A DNA stretch of 64,000 nucleotides from Oscillatoria salina IIICB1 (GTDB lineage: Bacteria; Cyanobacteriota; Cyanobacteriia; Cyanobacteriales; SIO1D9), in NCBI RefSeq assembly GCF_020144665.1, contig NZ_JAAHBQ010000018.1, positions 17,453 through 81,452 on the forward strand. Reading direction: 5' to 3'. The notes below the pieces were generated by a model. That model was given only the letters and a program-made list of their open reading frames with translations, was not told where the DNA came from and did no database searches. Positions 7,531 through 15,376 of this stretch are shown here, piece by piece. A program made the position numbers and the translations under genes. Numbering within the stretch: position 1 is the stretch's first letter; every line of letters starts with the position of its first letter.

Positions 7531-8889
7531 CTAGACTATTTTCAGCTTTATAAATTCTCTAAAAGTCAAATAAACTACTAATAAACCAGCCAAGAATTCT
7601 GCCAAAAATAAACTATAATAAACCCCATTTACACCAAACCAAATCGGCACAAATAAAATTACTGGGACAAACAGAATTAATTGTCTATTCACAATTAAAA
7701 TTCCGGCAATTTTACCCTTACCCATAGCCTGAAACATCGCAATGCTACACCAAATAAAAGATATCAAAGGTAAGAGTAAAATCACAATCCGAAAGTTGAG
7801 CAAAGAAGTTGCTGTAAAATCGAAATTTGGAAGTAACCAACTGAGAAAAAATTGAGGATAAAATTGTAAAGGTAGCCAAAGAATAGTTGACAAAATTGTC
7901 CCACCGATACTAAAAGTTAAATAAGCTTTCTTCACCCTTTCATAGAAGCCACCGCCATAATTTATGCCAATAACTGGATGGAGAGCTTGCACAAATCCAT
8001 ATAGCGGAGTAGTAATTAAAGAATACATAGCTAAAGTTGCTCCAACAAAAGCAAGATCGTTATCGGAACCATAGTGAGCAATTGATTTATAAATAACAGT
8101 TAATTGGACAATTTCGATACTGTGCATTAGGATCACAGAACTACCAACTGAGATAATTTGCTTTGTTAAATTTTTATTAGCAAAAGCTAACCTTTTTAGA
8201 TTAACCTGAATTGAGCTTTTACCAGAAAGAAAATAAGTCCAATTGACGCAAGTGTAAACAAATGCAGAAATAACTGTAGCAAAAGCTATTCCTCGCACTC
8301 CCCAATTAAGAATAAGTACAAAAGTAAGATTTAAGGTTATATTTGTGAAGACGTAAATGGCAGAAAAAATAGTTGCCAAAGGGATTTTTCCTTCTGCCTT
8401 AATAAGTTGACTGGAACCAATTGCTAAAATGAAAAATAGCGAACCAAGAACATAAGTTTGGAAATAGACAACTCCCAAGTCAGCAATTTCTCCTGAGCCA
8501 CCCATAAAGTTAATTAATGGTTGGCTAAAAATATAACCCAAGATAGTTAGAAAAAAGGAGATAATTACACTAAGTAAAGTGAAATTACCAAAGATTTTTG
8601 CTTGAATATTAACATCTCCAGAGCCAAGAGAGCGACTAAGAACTGAAGCCGAACCTACACCGACAAAGAGAGCAAAACCAATTACTAAAGAAGTAAGTGG
8701 AAGAGCGAGAGATATAGCTGCGAGGGCATTTTTATCAATGAAGCGTCCCGCCGAAAATACATCGATAAAGTTATTCAAACTAATCAAAAGCATTCCGATA
8801 ATTCCAGGAGGAGTTAACTTTAACATTAGCTTGACGAGATTATCTTTAGCGATCGCGTCTGCGATCTTAGCTTGTGATGATGAAGTCAT
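7531..8889 (-). CDS. MATE family efflux protein
   Basis: A 452-residue membrane protein with about 12 hydrophobic segments. The N-terminal half shows LTPPGIIGMLLISLNNFIDV and the Na+/H+-antiporter-like pattern of MATE exporters (GxGxASVLSRSLGSGD, then LGSLFFILAIGSSQLIKAEG). It is the last gene of the cluster and follows the type II thioesterase gene, so export of the finished metallophore is a reasonable role; the substrate is inferred. The start at 8889 is preferred. An upstream in-frame start would add 12 residues encoded by a repeat (TAACTGTT type), which looks accidental. No clear ribosome binding site is visible. Confidence 0.8.
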   Translation of the reverse strand: MTSSSQAKIADAIAKDNLVKLMLKLTPPGIIGMLLISLNNFIDVFSAGRFIDKNALAAISLALPLTSLVIGFALFVGVGSASVLSRSLGSGDVNIQAKIFGNFTLLSVIISFFLTILGYIFSQPLINFMGGSGEIADLGVVYFQTYVLGSLFFILAIGSSQLIKAEGKIPLATIFSAIYVFTNITLNLTFVLILNWGVRGIAFATVISAFVYTCVNWTYFLSGKSSIQVNLKRLAFANKNLTKQIISVGSSVILMHSIEIVQLTVIYKSIAHYGSDNDLAFVGATLAMYSLITTPLYGFVQALHPVIGINYGGGFYERVKKAYLTFSIGGTILSTILWLPLQFYPQFFLSWLLPNFDFTATSLLNFRIVILLLPLISFIWCSIAMFQAMGKGKIAGILIVNRQLILFVPVILFVPIWFGVNGVYYSLFLAEFLAGLLVVYLTFREFIKLKIV

Positions 8890-8945
8890 ATAAACAGTTA
8901 CCAGTGAACAGTTATCAGTTACCAATCCCCAATCGCTAATCCCCG
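8890..8945. repeat. STRR-type repeat between MATE and thioesterase genes
   Basis: This short stretch of AACAGTTACCAGTGAACAG and CCAATCCCCAATCGC units matches the arrays elsewhere in the window. Its GGGGATTAG supplies the last two residues (GD) and the stop codon of the thioesterase gene. Confidence 0.7.
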
Positions 8946-9691
8946 ATCGCCTTTTGCACGAGAGACTGTAGTAGGCTGGACTCAGAAAAATAGATAAAGA
9001 AATGATCTCCGGGGAACATTTCTAAGGAAAAATCAGCATTAGTTAGTTCTTCCCATGCTTGCAAATCTGACGCACTAGCTTTCCAATCATCCCAGCCACC
9101 AAAAGCGCTAATTGGACAATTTAACCGTGGTTTGGGAGTGTAGACATAAGTTTCCAGAACCGCAAAATCTGCTCGCAGTGTCGGAAGAAACAATTCCATC
9201 AATTCTGCATTATTTAACACCTCTTCCGGTGTCCCGTTATAACGGCGTAGTTCTTTGAGGAACGTTGCTTCTGGTAAATTATGAAGTGGTGGGTCTGGGT
9301 CGGGAATTTGCGGCGGACGGCGACCAGAAACAAACAATTGTACTGGACTCAAATGATGATTTTTGGCGAGTAGTTGGGCTAGTTCAAAACTAAGCACTGC
9401 ACCCATACTGTGACCAAAAAAAGCAAAGGGTTTATTGAGACTGGGAAGGATAGCTTTTTCTAGTGCTTGAAGTAGAGGTTGCAGCCGAGTAAAGGGAGGT
9501 TCCATTAAGCGAATTCCTCGTCCGGGAAGTTCCACCGGACAAACTTCGATATAATTTGGTAGACGATCTGCCCAGGTGCGAAAACTCAAAGCGCTACCGC
9601 CAGCATAATGAAAACAGAAAAGTCTTAGTTTGGCTTGGGGATTAGGTTTGGGACAAGTAACCCAGTTGTTAAAAGTTGAGGTTGTGTTCAT
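8936..9691 (-). CDS. type II thioesterase
   Basis: A 251-residue alpha/beta hydrolase of the GrsT/TEII type, which removes wrong or stalled acyl groups from carrier proteins. Visible are FCFHYAGGSALSFRTWADRL near the N-terminus, the nucleophile elbow FGHSMGAVLSFELAQLL (Ser in GHSMG, about residue 95) and the C-terminal GDHFF with the catalytic His. Length is normal. It is separated by 9 bases from the P450 gene and forms part of the same minus-strand unit, consistent with proofreading of the NRPS/PKS line. The last two codons and the stop lie in a dispersed repeat. Confidence 0.9.
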   Translation of the reverse strand: MNTTSTFNNWVTCPKPNPQAKLRLFCFHYAGGSALSFRTWADRLPNYIEVCPVELPGRGIRLMEPPFTRLQPLLQALEKAILPSLNKPFAFFGHSMGAVLSFELAQLLAKNHHLSPVQLFVSGRRPPQIPDPDPPLHNLPEATFLKELRRYNGTPEEVLNNAELMELFLPTLRADFAVLETYVYTPKPRLNCPISAFGGWDDWKASASDLQAWEELTNADFSLEMFPGDHFFIYFSESSLLQSLVQKAIGD

Positions 9692-9700
9692 TTTGAGTAA

Positions 9701-11110
9701 TTAATTTAGTGAGTAGCACTGTGAGCTTTTTTGGGGTTGACGTTGACCGAGAATTGTCATTTTTACGCCATTAGCGGGATAACAAATTAGCCCATCAAAT
9801 CGAGGTTGTTCGGGTTTTTGCTGTGCGAGTGTGCATTGATAGCGAGAAAGAATAGTTGCTAAGACTAACTTCATTTCATATAAAGCAAAAGCTCCCCCAA
9901 TGCAACCGCGAGAACCGCCACCAAAGGGGAGAAATTCCCAAGGTGAAAATTGCCTTTCGAGAAAGCGTTTTGGCTTAAATTGGTTGGGTTCAGGGTACAA
10001 ATCTTGGCGTCGATGAGTTGCACAAATATTGACTCTGAGGACAGTATCCTGATTTAATTCGTAACTGAGCAAATTTAGGGGTGATTCGACTCTGCGGGGA
10101 AAGGTGAATAGTTGAGTTGGGTAAATCCGCAGAGATTCATTACAGACAGCGCTGAGATAGGGAAGTTCAACGATGTTCGTGGGATTTGGGGACTCACCCA
10201 AGGAATCAAGTTCTTGAAGCAATTTTTCGCGGACTGAGGGGAAACGGTGAATCCAGTATAGCGCCCAAGTTATGGCGATCGCTGAAGCATCTTGGGCGGC
10301 GAAAAGAGGCGAAAGCAGGAGATCGCGAATTTCGTCGTTGCTGAGGAATTCGCCCGTTTCGTCGCGAATTGAGATGAGTTCAGAGAGGATATTAGTTGGA
10401 GATGATTTAATGTGGTTATTATCTGGTTGTTGTTGGCGACGTGCGGCAACTTCTGCCGAAATTAGTTGAAATAGTTCTTGTCGGAGACTGAGAAAATTCC
10501 CTTCGGGATTAGCTTTAGCTAAAATTGGTTCTAAGAAAGGAAGTAGAAAAGAGATCGATAAAAACGGCGATCGCAGATACTTGATAATCTTCGGAAGTAA
10601 CTTTCTGAGGGATGTTTCTCTCGGTTCGTTATTTTGACTCAAGCCTAAGACTACCCCTAAGCTTATTTCTAGCGCGATCGCTTCGATAATCTCAAACATG
10701 GAGACAGTTTTACCAGTTTCCGACTCTAGGGACATTTTCGCAAATTTTTCGGCGGTAATGTCACAAATTCGCTGTCCGTAAGCTTGCAGACGCGCACCGT
10801 GAAAAGCTGGCATTAATAGCTTACGTCGATGTTTGTGCTGGAAGCCGTCGAGTTGTAGTAAACCTCGTTCACCTGTAAGAAAACTACTGTCTCGGTTTAA
10901 CTCTCCGGGAGCAGTAATCTGTTTGGTATTGGTGAAAATCTGTTTGATTGCTTCTGGGTTACTGACAAACACTGTGGGTATCCCATCAAACATAAGCGTG
11001 AAAATATCTCCATAGCGAGATTCCAGTGAATCGACATACTTAATCGGATCGACAATTAACTTGAGATACTGCAATAATAGGGGAGTTTTGGCAGATGGTG
11101 GTAGTTTCAT
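9701..11110 (-). CDS. cytochrome P450
   Basis: A 469-residue P450. The haem-binding loop is FGGGSRGCIGG (Cys ligand), the K-helix is ESLRIYP (ExxR) and the following FPRR fits. The I-helix reads LFAAQDASAI where the usual pattern is AGx[DE]T[TS]: the first Gly is Ala and the conserved proton-relay Thr is Ala, followed by Ser. This may change oxygen activation. It is in the cluster between the permease and thioesterase genes, so a tailoring oxidation (hydroxylation or ring oxidation) of the metallophore is likely; site and substrate cannot be read from sequence. There is no signal peptide. Confidence 0.85.
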   Translation of the reverse strand: MKLPPSAKTPLLLQYLKLIVDPIKYVDSLESRYGDIFTLMFDGIPTVFVSNPEAIKQIFTNTKQITAPGELNRDSSFLTGERGLLQLDGFQHKHRRKLLMPAFHGARLQAYGQRICDITAEKFAKMSLESETGKTVSMFEIIEAIALEISLGVVLGLSQNNEPRETSLRKLLPKIIKYLRSPFLSISFLLPFLEPILAKANPEGNFLSLRQELFQLISAEVAARRQQQPDNNHIKSSPTNILSELISIRDETGEFLSNDEIRDLLLSPLFAAQDASAIAITWALYWIHRFPSVREKLLQELDSLGESPNPTNIVELPYLSAVCNESLRIYPTQLFTFPRRVESPLNLLSYELNQDTVLRVNICATHRRQDLYPEPNQFKPKRFLERQFSPWEFLPFGGGSRGCIGGAFALYEMKLVLATILSRYQCTLAQQKPEQPRFDGLICYPANGVKMTILGQRQPQKSSQCYSLN

Positions 11111-11168
11111 GGCTACTCTCGCTAAATTTTTCCAGAAATTGTTGTAGAATTCGTCAAGAAAGAAGATT

Positions 11169-12494
11169 CTAAGTTTCGAGATTGAGGATCTCGCGATTTA
11201 TCTGGGAAAAGCTTTTGGCAATCAGAATCAAACTAATCAGCGAAATAACGATTCCCAGCGCAAATGTTCCTTGATAGTCGATAGCTTCAGTAATTACACC
11301 ACTAAGCGCCGCAGCACCGATCCCGCCCAGATAAACAAAGGAATTTTGGATGGTAAAATCAGTCCCAGCCCGATCTAATTGACTTTTATCCATCATTACT
11401 GTCAACATTGTTGTGCTTGCCATACTGCCAGTAAAATGAACCAAGATTGCGGCAAAATAAAGAAAGACACGATTTGTGACTCCAAAAGCTGCGAGAATAT
11501 AAGTTACGGTAGCGAAGGTTTCGAGTAAACCAAACAAAAGCAGCGATCGCTTTCTTCCCAAAGGTGCAATCAATAAACCAGCCGTCACTGCACCGAAAAT
11601 TGCCGCCGTATAACTCACAATTCCTAGCAAAAAACCGATTTCTGCTAAAGATAAGCCAATATCCACCAACATCGGACGAAACATCGTACTTGCCATGAAA
11701 GAACCGACGGTGTAGAGTACCAAAATTATCAACCAGTGTCCGATACCGGGACGCGAGAAAAAGCTAGTAAAGATTTTGAGATAGGAAATAATCAGCGAAA
11801 AGAGATTGCGAGAGTCAACAGCTTGCGCCGAAAATTGAGAATCTGAGCCTCTTTGAGGAATTTGATAAGATTGGGAAAGATTTTGAGAGTGTGAATGCTG
11901 ATTTCTTTGTCTGGGTAACGTCTCGTGATGCTGGAAAATAGGAATCAAAGCCACTAACATAATTGTGGCGATCGCTAGTAACGTAGCAGTCCATCCAAAC
12001 TGACTTAGTAACAATAACATCCCACCGCCACCAATCACCGAACCGAGATACGCCCCTCCTCTTTGGACACCGTTTCCTAAACCTCGCTCATCAGGTGACA
12101 AAAGTCCTACCGCTAAAGCATCTGTAGCTATATCTTGCGTCGAACACAAGCAACACAGCAAGAAAATACTAATCAGTATAATCGTAAAATGCTCTTCGAT
12201 ACTTAGCCACGCACAAGCAGCACTAGCACCAACTACAATCAGTTGCAAGCAAATAATCCAGAAGCGATAATGTCCCCAACGAGTAAAGCCATAACGGTCA
12301 ATTAAAGGCGACCAAAGAAAGTTCACCGTCAGTGGAAGTGCAAGCAGGGAAAGCATTCCAATCCCTTCTAAAGACATTCCTTGCTGACGCATAAACACTG
12401 GTAAGGCTTCGAGGAAAAAGATAATCGGAATGTACTGAGAGACGTACAAACTACCTAGTAATCCAAGTTTTTTCAGGCTTTTGCTGGTAATCAC
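11169..12494 (-). CDS. RhtX/FptX-like MFS siderophore permease
   Basis: A 441-residue major facilitator protein with about 12 membrane segments and a polar loop (about residues 190-235). The pattern STQDIATDALAVGLLSPDER followed by GNGVQRGGAYLG is typical of AmpG-related transporters including RhtX and FptX. In that family FptX carries ferripyochelin, a thiazoline siderophore, across the inner membrane. This fits a cluster with salicylate and Cy domains and a TonB receptor gene next door. The start is a GTG with no strong ribosome binding site. It is separated from the receptor gene by a 320-base repeat-filled gap. An export role cannot be excluded. Confidence 0.75.
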   Translation of the reverse strand: MITSKSLKKLGLLGSLYVSQYIPIIFFLEALPVFMRQQGMSLEGIGMLSLLALPLTVNFLWSPLIDRYGFTRWGHYRFWIICLQLIVVGASAACAWLSIEEHFTIILISIFLLCCLCSTQDIATDALAVGLLSPDERGLGNGVQRGGAYLGSVIGGGGMLLLLSQFGWTATLLAIATIMLVALIPIFQHHETLPRQRNQHSHSQNLSQSYQIPQRGSDSQFSAQAVDSRNLFSLIISYLKIFTSFFSRPGIGHWLIILVLYTVGSFMASTMFRPMLVDIGLSLAEIGFLLGIVSYTAAIFGAVTAGLLIAPLGRKRSLLLFGLLETFATVTYILAAFGVTNRVFLYFAAILVHFTGSMASTTMLTVMMDKSQLDRAGTDFTIQNSFVYLGGIGAAALSGVITEAIDYQGTFALGIVISLISLILIAKSFSQINREILNLET

Positions 12495-12504
12495 GGTAAA
12501 ATTT

Positions 12505-12634
12505 GGGGATTAGGGATTGGGTATTGGGGATTAGGGATTAGGGATTAGGGATTAGGGATTGGGGATTAGGGATTGGGGATTAGGGATTGGGTATTAGGGA
12601 TTAGGGATTAGGGATTAGGGATTAGGGATTAGGG
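12505..12634. repeat. GGGATTA/GGGGATT heptamer array (STRR)
   Basis: About 130 bases consist almost only of GGGATTA, GGGGATT and GGGTATT units in tandem. This is the short tandem heptamer class known from filamentous cyanobacteria. It lies directly upstream of the permease gene start and is followed by AACTGATAACTG units to about 12685. Confidence 0.9.
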
Positions 12635-12686
12635 AGACAAGGAGTATAAACTGATAACTGATAACTGATAACTGTTCACTGAACCC

Positions 12687-12822
12687 AGTCCCCACCTCAC
12701 CAGTCCCCACCTCACCACCTCACCAGTCCCCACCTCACCACCTCACCAGTCCCCAGTCCCCACCTCACCAGTCCCCACCTCACCACCTCACCAGTCCCCA
12801 GTCCCCACCTCACCACCTCACC
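12687..12822. repeat. AGTCCCCACCTCACC / ACCTCACC array
   Basis: This tandem block is made of AGTCCCCACCTCACC and CACCTCACC units in mixed order. Its right end overlaps the receptor gene: the TGA stop of the receptor lies in the first repeat unit. Together with the block at 12505-12634 it fills the whole gap between the permease and receptor genes, with no gene in between. Confidence 0.9.
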
Positions 12823-15334
12823 ATTCGCTTCTAAATTGAATGCCGAAAGTAGCTGGTGCGCCAAAAGTACCGACAACACCAACAGGGGAAAAGCTGTCAA
12901 AAGCTTGAGTTTTGTAGGTATTATCGAAAATGTTATTGGCAAATAAATAAATGCCGTAGTTATCGAATTCGTATCCGAGACGAGCATTAACCAGTGCATA
13001 GGGATCTTGTTGAACTGTATTAATGTCGTCAAAATTGGTAGTTCCAAAGCCAACTAATTCCAATCGTCCAAAGAAGCCACCATCAGGCTGACGGTATTGT
13101 ACCGCTAGGTTATAGGTGAGATTGGGAGCATAAGGAAGTTTATTTCCGTCTAGGGTTTCCCCGGTAAAAGGAGAAATTCCACCAGTAAATTCTGCTTGGA
13201 GAATACCCAAACCAGCGATGATATCTAGTCCGTCGATGGGATTTGCTCTGATTTCTAATTCTGCACCTGTGGTTTTAGCATCGGCGGTATCGATAATGAA
13301 ACTGCCATCGGGACCGAAACTGGGAAACTGGAAGTTGTCGATGGGACTATGAAAAACAGCGATATTGAGAAAGACGCGATCGCTCAATAACGACGATTTT
13401 AAACCAATTTCATAGTTCCAGGATCTTTCTCCTTCAAAGATTGCCGTTGCTTCGTTAAAGGGATTGAAATTTGGACCTGGCGGACGATAACCTTTGCTAA
13501 TGCTGCCATAAGCCATCACATCTTCGTTAAAGTTATATTCCACGACAAAGCGAGGCAACACTTCGCTACCGTCGGTTTCGAGATTTCTTAAGGATAAAGT
13601 GGTTAAAGGTTCGCCCACTGTCGGGATAAACGTATTTTCAAATAGTTCGATCTCGCTGTTAGTGGACTCATATCGTAATCCCGCAATCAAATTTACTTGC
13701 TCGATTGGTTGATAGCTAACTTGACCAAAAACCGCTAAGGTTCTGTTGTCGAACTCACCATCAATTTGTTCGATTCCCGGAAGTGCTGAATCTATGCCAT
13801 TAATGAAGGGACGATCTTCAGTAAAATTAGAAGTTTCAAAATAGCCGCCTAGTATCCACTGAAATTGTTCCGCGTCTTCAGGAGACTGTAAGCGGATTTC
13901 TTGAGTCCAGGTTGTCGAGTCGAAGTCAGTGGTATTAATGAGGATATCGGCTGGAGAATAATCTGCGTCTAACTGTCCATTTTGGTTAGAAAAACGGCGA
14001 GTGGTAATCAAAGTGGCGCGGAAATCTGGATCGGTGTAAGCAATTCTCAGTGATTGAGCGTTAGAAATGAGGTCGTTAAAGCCATTGAAATCTAGCTCGG
14101 CATCAAAAGGATCGTCATCGTCGGGAACATAAGCTACAGCACCTTCTCGATAATCATCAAAGGAGGTATTAAACGTAATTTCCCATTCTTCTGAAGGTGT
14201 CCAGAGTAATTTTCCTCGGATGTTGTAGCCGAAACCATCATTAATATCCTCATCGAGCAAGGTGTTTTCTACATAGCCGTCTCTCGTGTAGTAAAGCCCC
14301 GATAAGCGAAAGAATAATTCGTCTTCTACGATTGGACCACTGACGCTTAGTTGAGATTCAAAATGGTCATAGTTAGCGTAACTGAGTGAATTTCTGAATT
14401 CAAATTCGTTAGTTGGTCGGCGGGTAATTACGTTAACCACACCTCCGAGAGAACTTCTCCCGTAGAGGGTGTTTTGCGGACCGCGTAACACTTCGATGCG
14501 TTCGATGTCGTTTAGTTCGACATCGATGAATCCAGCAAATCCGTAAGGGACATCATCGACGAAGAAGCCGACTGCATCTCTAGTCGATAAATTAAAGTTG
14601 GAAATGCCGCGAATGCTGTAGAAACTCGTGGAACGGTTTCCGCCCCCGGAAAAAAAGGTGAAGTTGGGAGTATTGTCAGCAACGCCTTCAAAGGAGTCGA
14701 TATCAGCATCTTCAACTTGTTCTTCTGTCAAGACTGTAATGCTGATGGGTACATCTTGAACGTCTTCTTCGGTTCTTTGGGCGGTGACTGTGATGAAAAT
14801 CTCTTCGGTTTCCGTTTGGGTGAAGGTTTCGTCTACTGTGGGTTCTTGGGTTGTCGGTTGAGTGGTTTCCGGTGTAGGCTCGGTTGTACCTTGAGGTGGA
14901 CGAGAGATTGGGGCTGATGAGTCAATGACGCTTAAAACTAATCCGCCACTACTTGAGTTTACTTGAACTGTAGGGACATCAGTTCTGCCCACGACCGTTA
15001 CCCGAATCGTGTTGTTCGTGCGCTGTTCCACTGTCACCGAAGCAATATTTTCGCTGGGGTTAGCTTGTTGAAAACGATTGTCTTGGGGTAAACGCAACTG
15101 AGTGTTAATAATGTCAGCAAAAAATGTCTCCCCAAAACTCCCGCTATAGATTTGGGGTATTTCCCCATCTGCTGTTTCCAGGATAATTTCGATGCCGCTT
15201 GCAGTGGGATTAATTCGTACACCCGTTACTTGTACTGCCGCTCGAGCAGGTTGGGCGATTAGCACGGTAGCGCCAATCGCTGATGTTGCCATAGATATCC
15301 CCCATAAGGGATTGAATAAATTACCCTTACTCAC
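12818..15334 (-). CDS. TonB-dependent siderophore receptor with AMIN domain
   Basis: An 838-residue outer-membrane receptor. The signal peptide (to about QPARA) is followed by an AMIN-like domain (VTGVRINPTASGIEIILET), which is common on cyanobacterial receptors, and a Thr/Pro/Glu-rich linker. A TonB-box-like EEIFITVTAQR precedes the plug (VQDVPISITVLTEEQ to GVVNVITRRP), and a 22-strand-type barrel ends in F-x-I-Q-F-R-S-E-W. The plug resembles FyuA-type receptors for yersiniabactin-like siderophores. The GTG at 15334 is chosen as start because AGGAG lies four bases upstream and it gives a clean signal peptide; the open frame extends nine codons further to a TTG. The gene follows the terminal NRPS gene by 42 bases, so it is probably made with the assembly line. 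Confidence 0.9.
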   Translation of the reverse strand: MSKGNLFNPLWGISMATSAIGATVLIAQPARAAVQVTGVRINPTASGIEIILETADGEIPQIYSGSFGETFFADIINTQLRLPQDNRFQQANPSENIASVTVEQRTNNTIRVTVVGRTDVPTVQVNSSSGGLVLSVIDSSAPISRPPQGTTEPTPETTQPTTQEPTVDETFTQTETEEIFITVTAQRTEEDVQDVPISITVLTEEQVEDADIDSFEGVADNTPNFTFFSGGGNRSTSFYSIRGISNFNLSTRDAVGFFVDDVPYGFAGFIDVELNDIERIEVLRGPQNTLYGRSSLGGVVNVITRRPTNEFEFRNSLSYANYDHFESQLSVSGPIVEDELFFRLSGLYYTRDGYVENTLLDEDINDGFGYNIRGKLLWTPSEEWEITFNTSFDDYREGAVAYVPDDDDPFDAELDFNGFNDLISNAQSLRIAYTDPDFRATLITTRRFSNQNGQLDADYSPADILINTTDFDSTTWTQEIRLQSPEDAEQFQWILGGYFETSNFTEDRPFINGIDSALPGIEQIDGEFDNRTLAVFGQVSYQPIEQVNLIAGLRYESTNSEIELFENTFIPTVGEPLTTLSLRNLETDGSEVLPRFVVEYNFNEDVMAYGSISKGYRPPGPNFNPFNEATAIFEGERSWNYEIGLKSSLLSDRVFLNIAVFHSPIDNFQFPSFGPDGSFIIDTADAKTTGAELEIRANPIDGLDIIAGLGILQAEFTGGISPFTGETLDGNKLPYAPNLTYNLAVQYRQPDGGFFGRLELVGFGTTNFDDINTVQQDPYALVNARLGYEFDNYGIYLFANNIFDNTYKTQAFDSFSPVGVVGTFGAPATFGIQFRSEW

Positions 15335-15376
15335 AAAGCTCCTCACACAAATTTTTTGCAACTACTTGTTTTATGA

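Noticed and set aside
12505..12822. Regular repeats that could be taken for a CRISPR array
   Set aside because: Units are 7-15 bases with no unique spacers of constant length, and no cas genes are present. They are tandem heptamer and related repeats.
12712..13053. 113-residue frame reaching through the AGTCCCC array
   Set aside because: It is an out-of-frame reading of the receptor 3' end plus repeat (VRWGLGTGE...), with no independent support.
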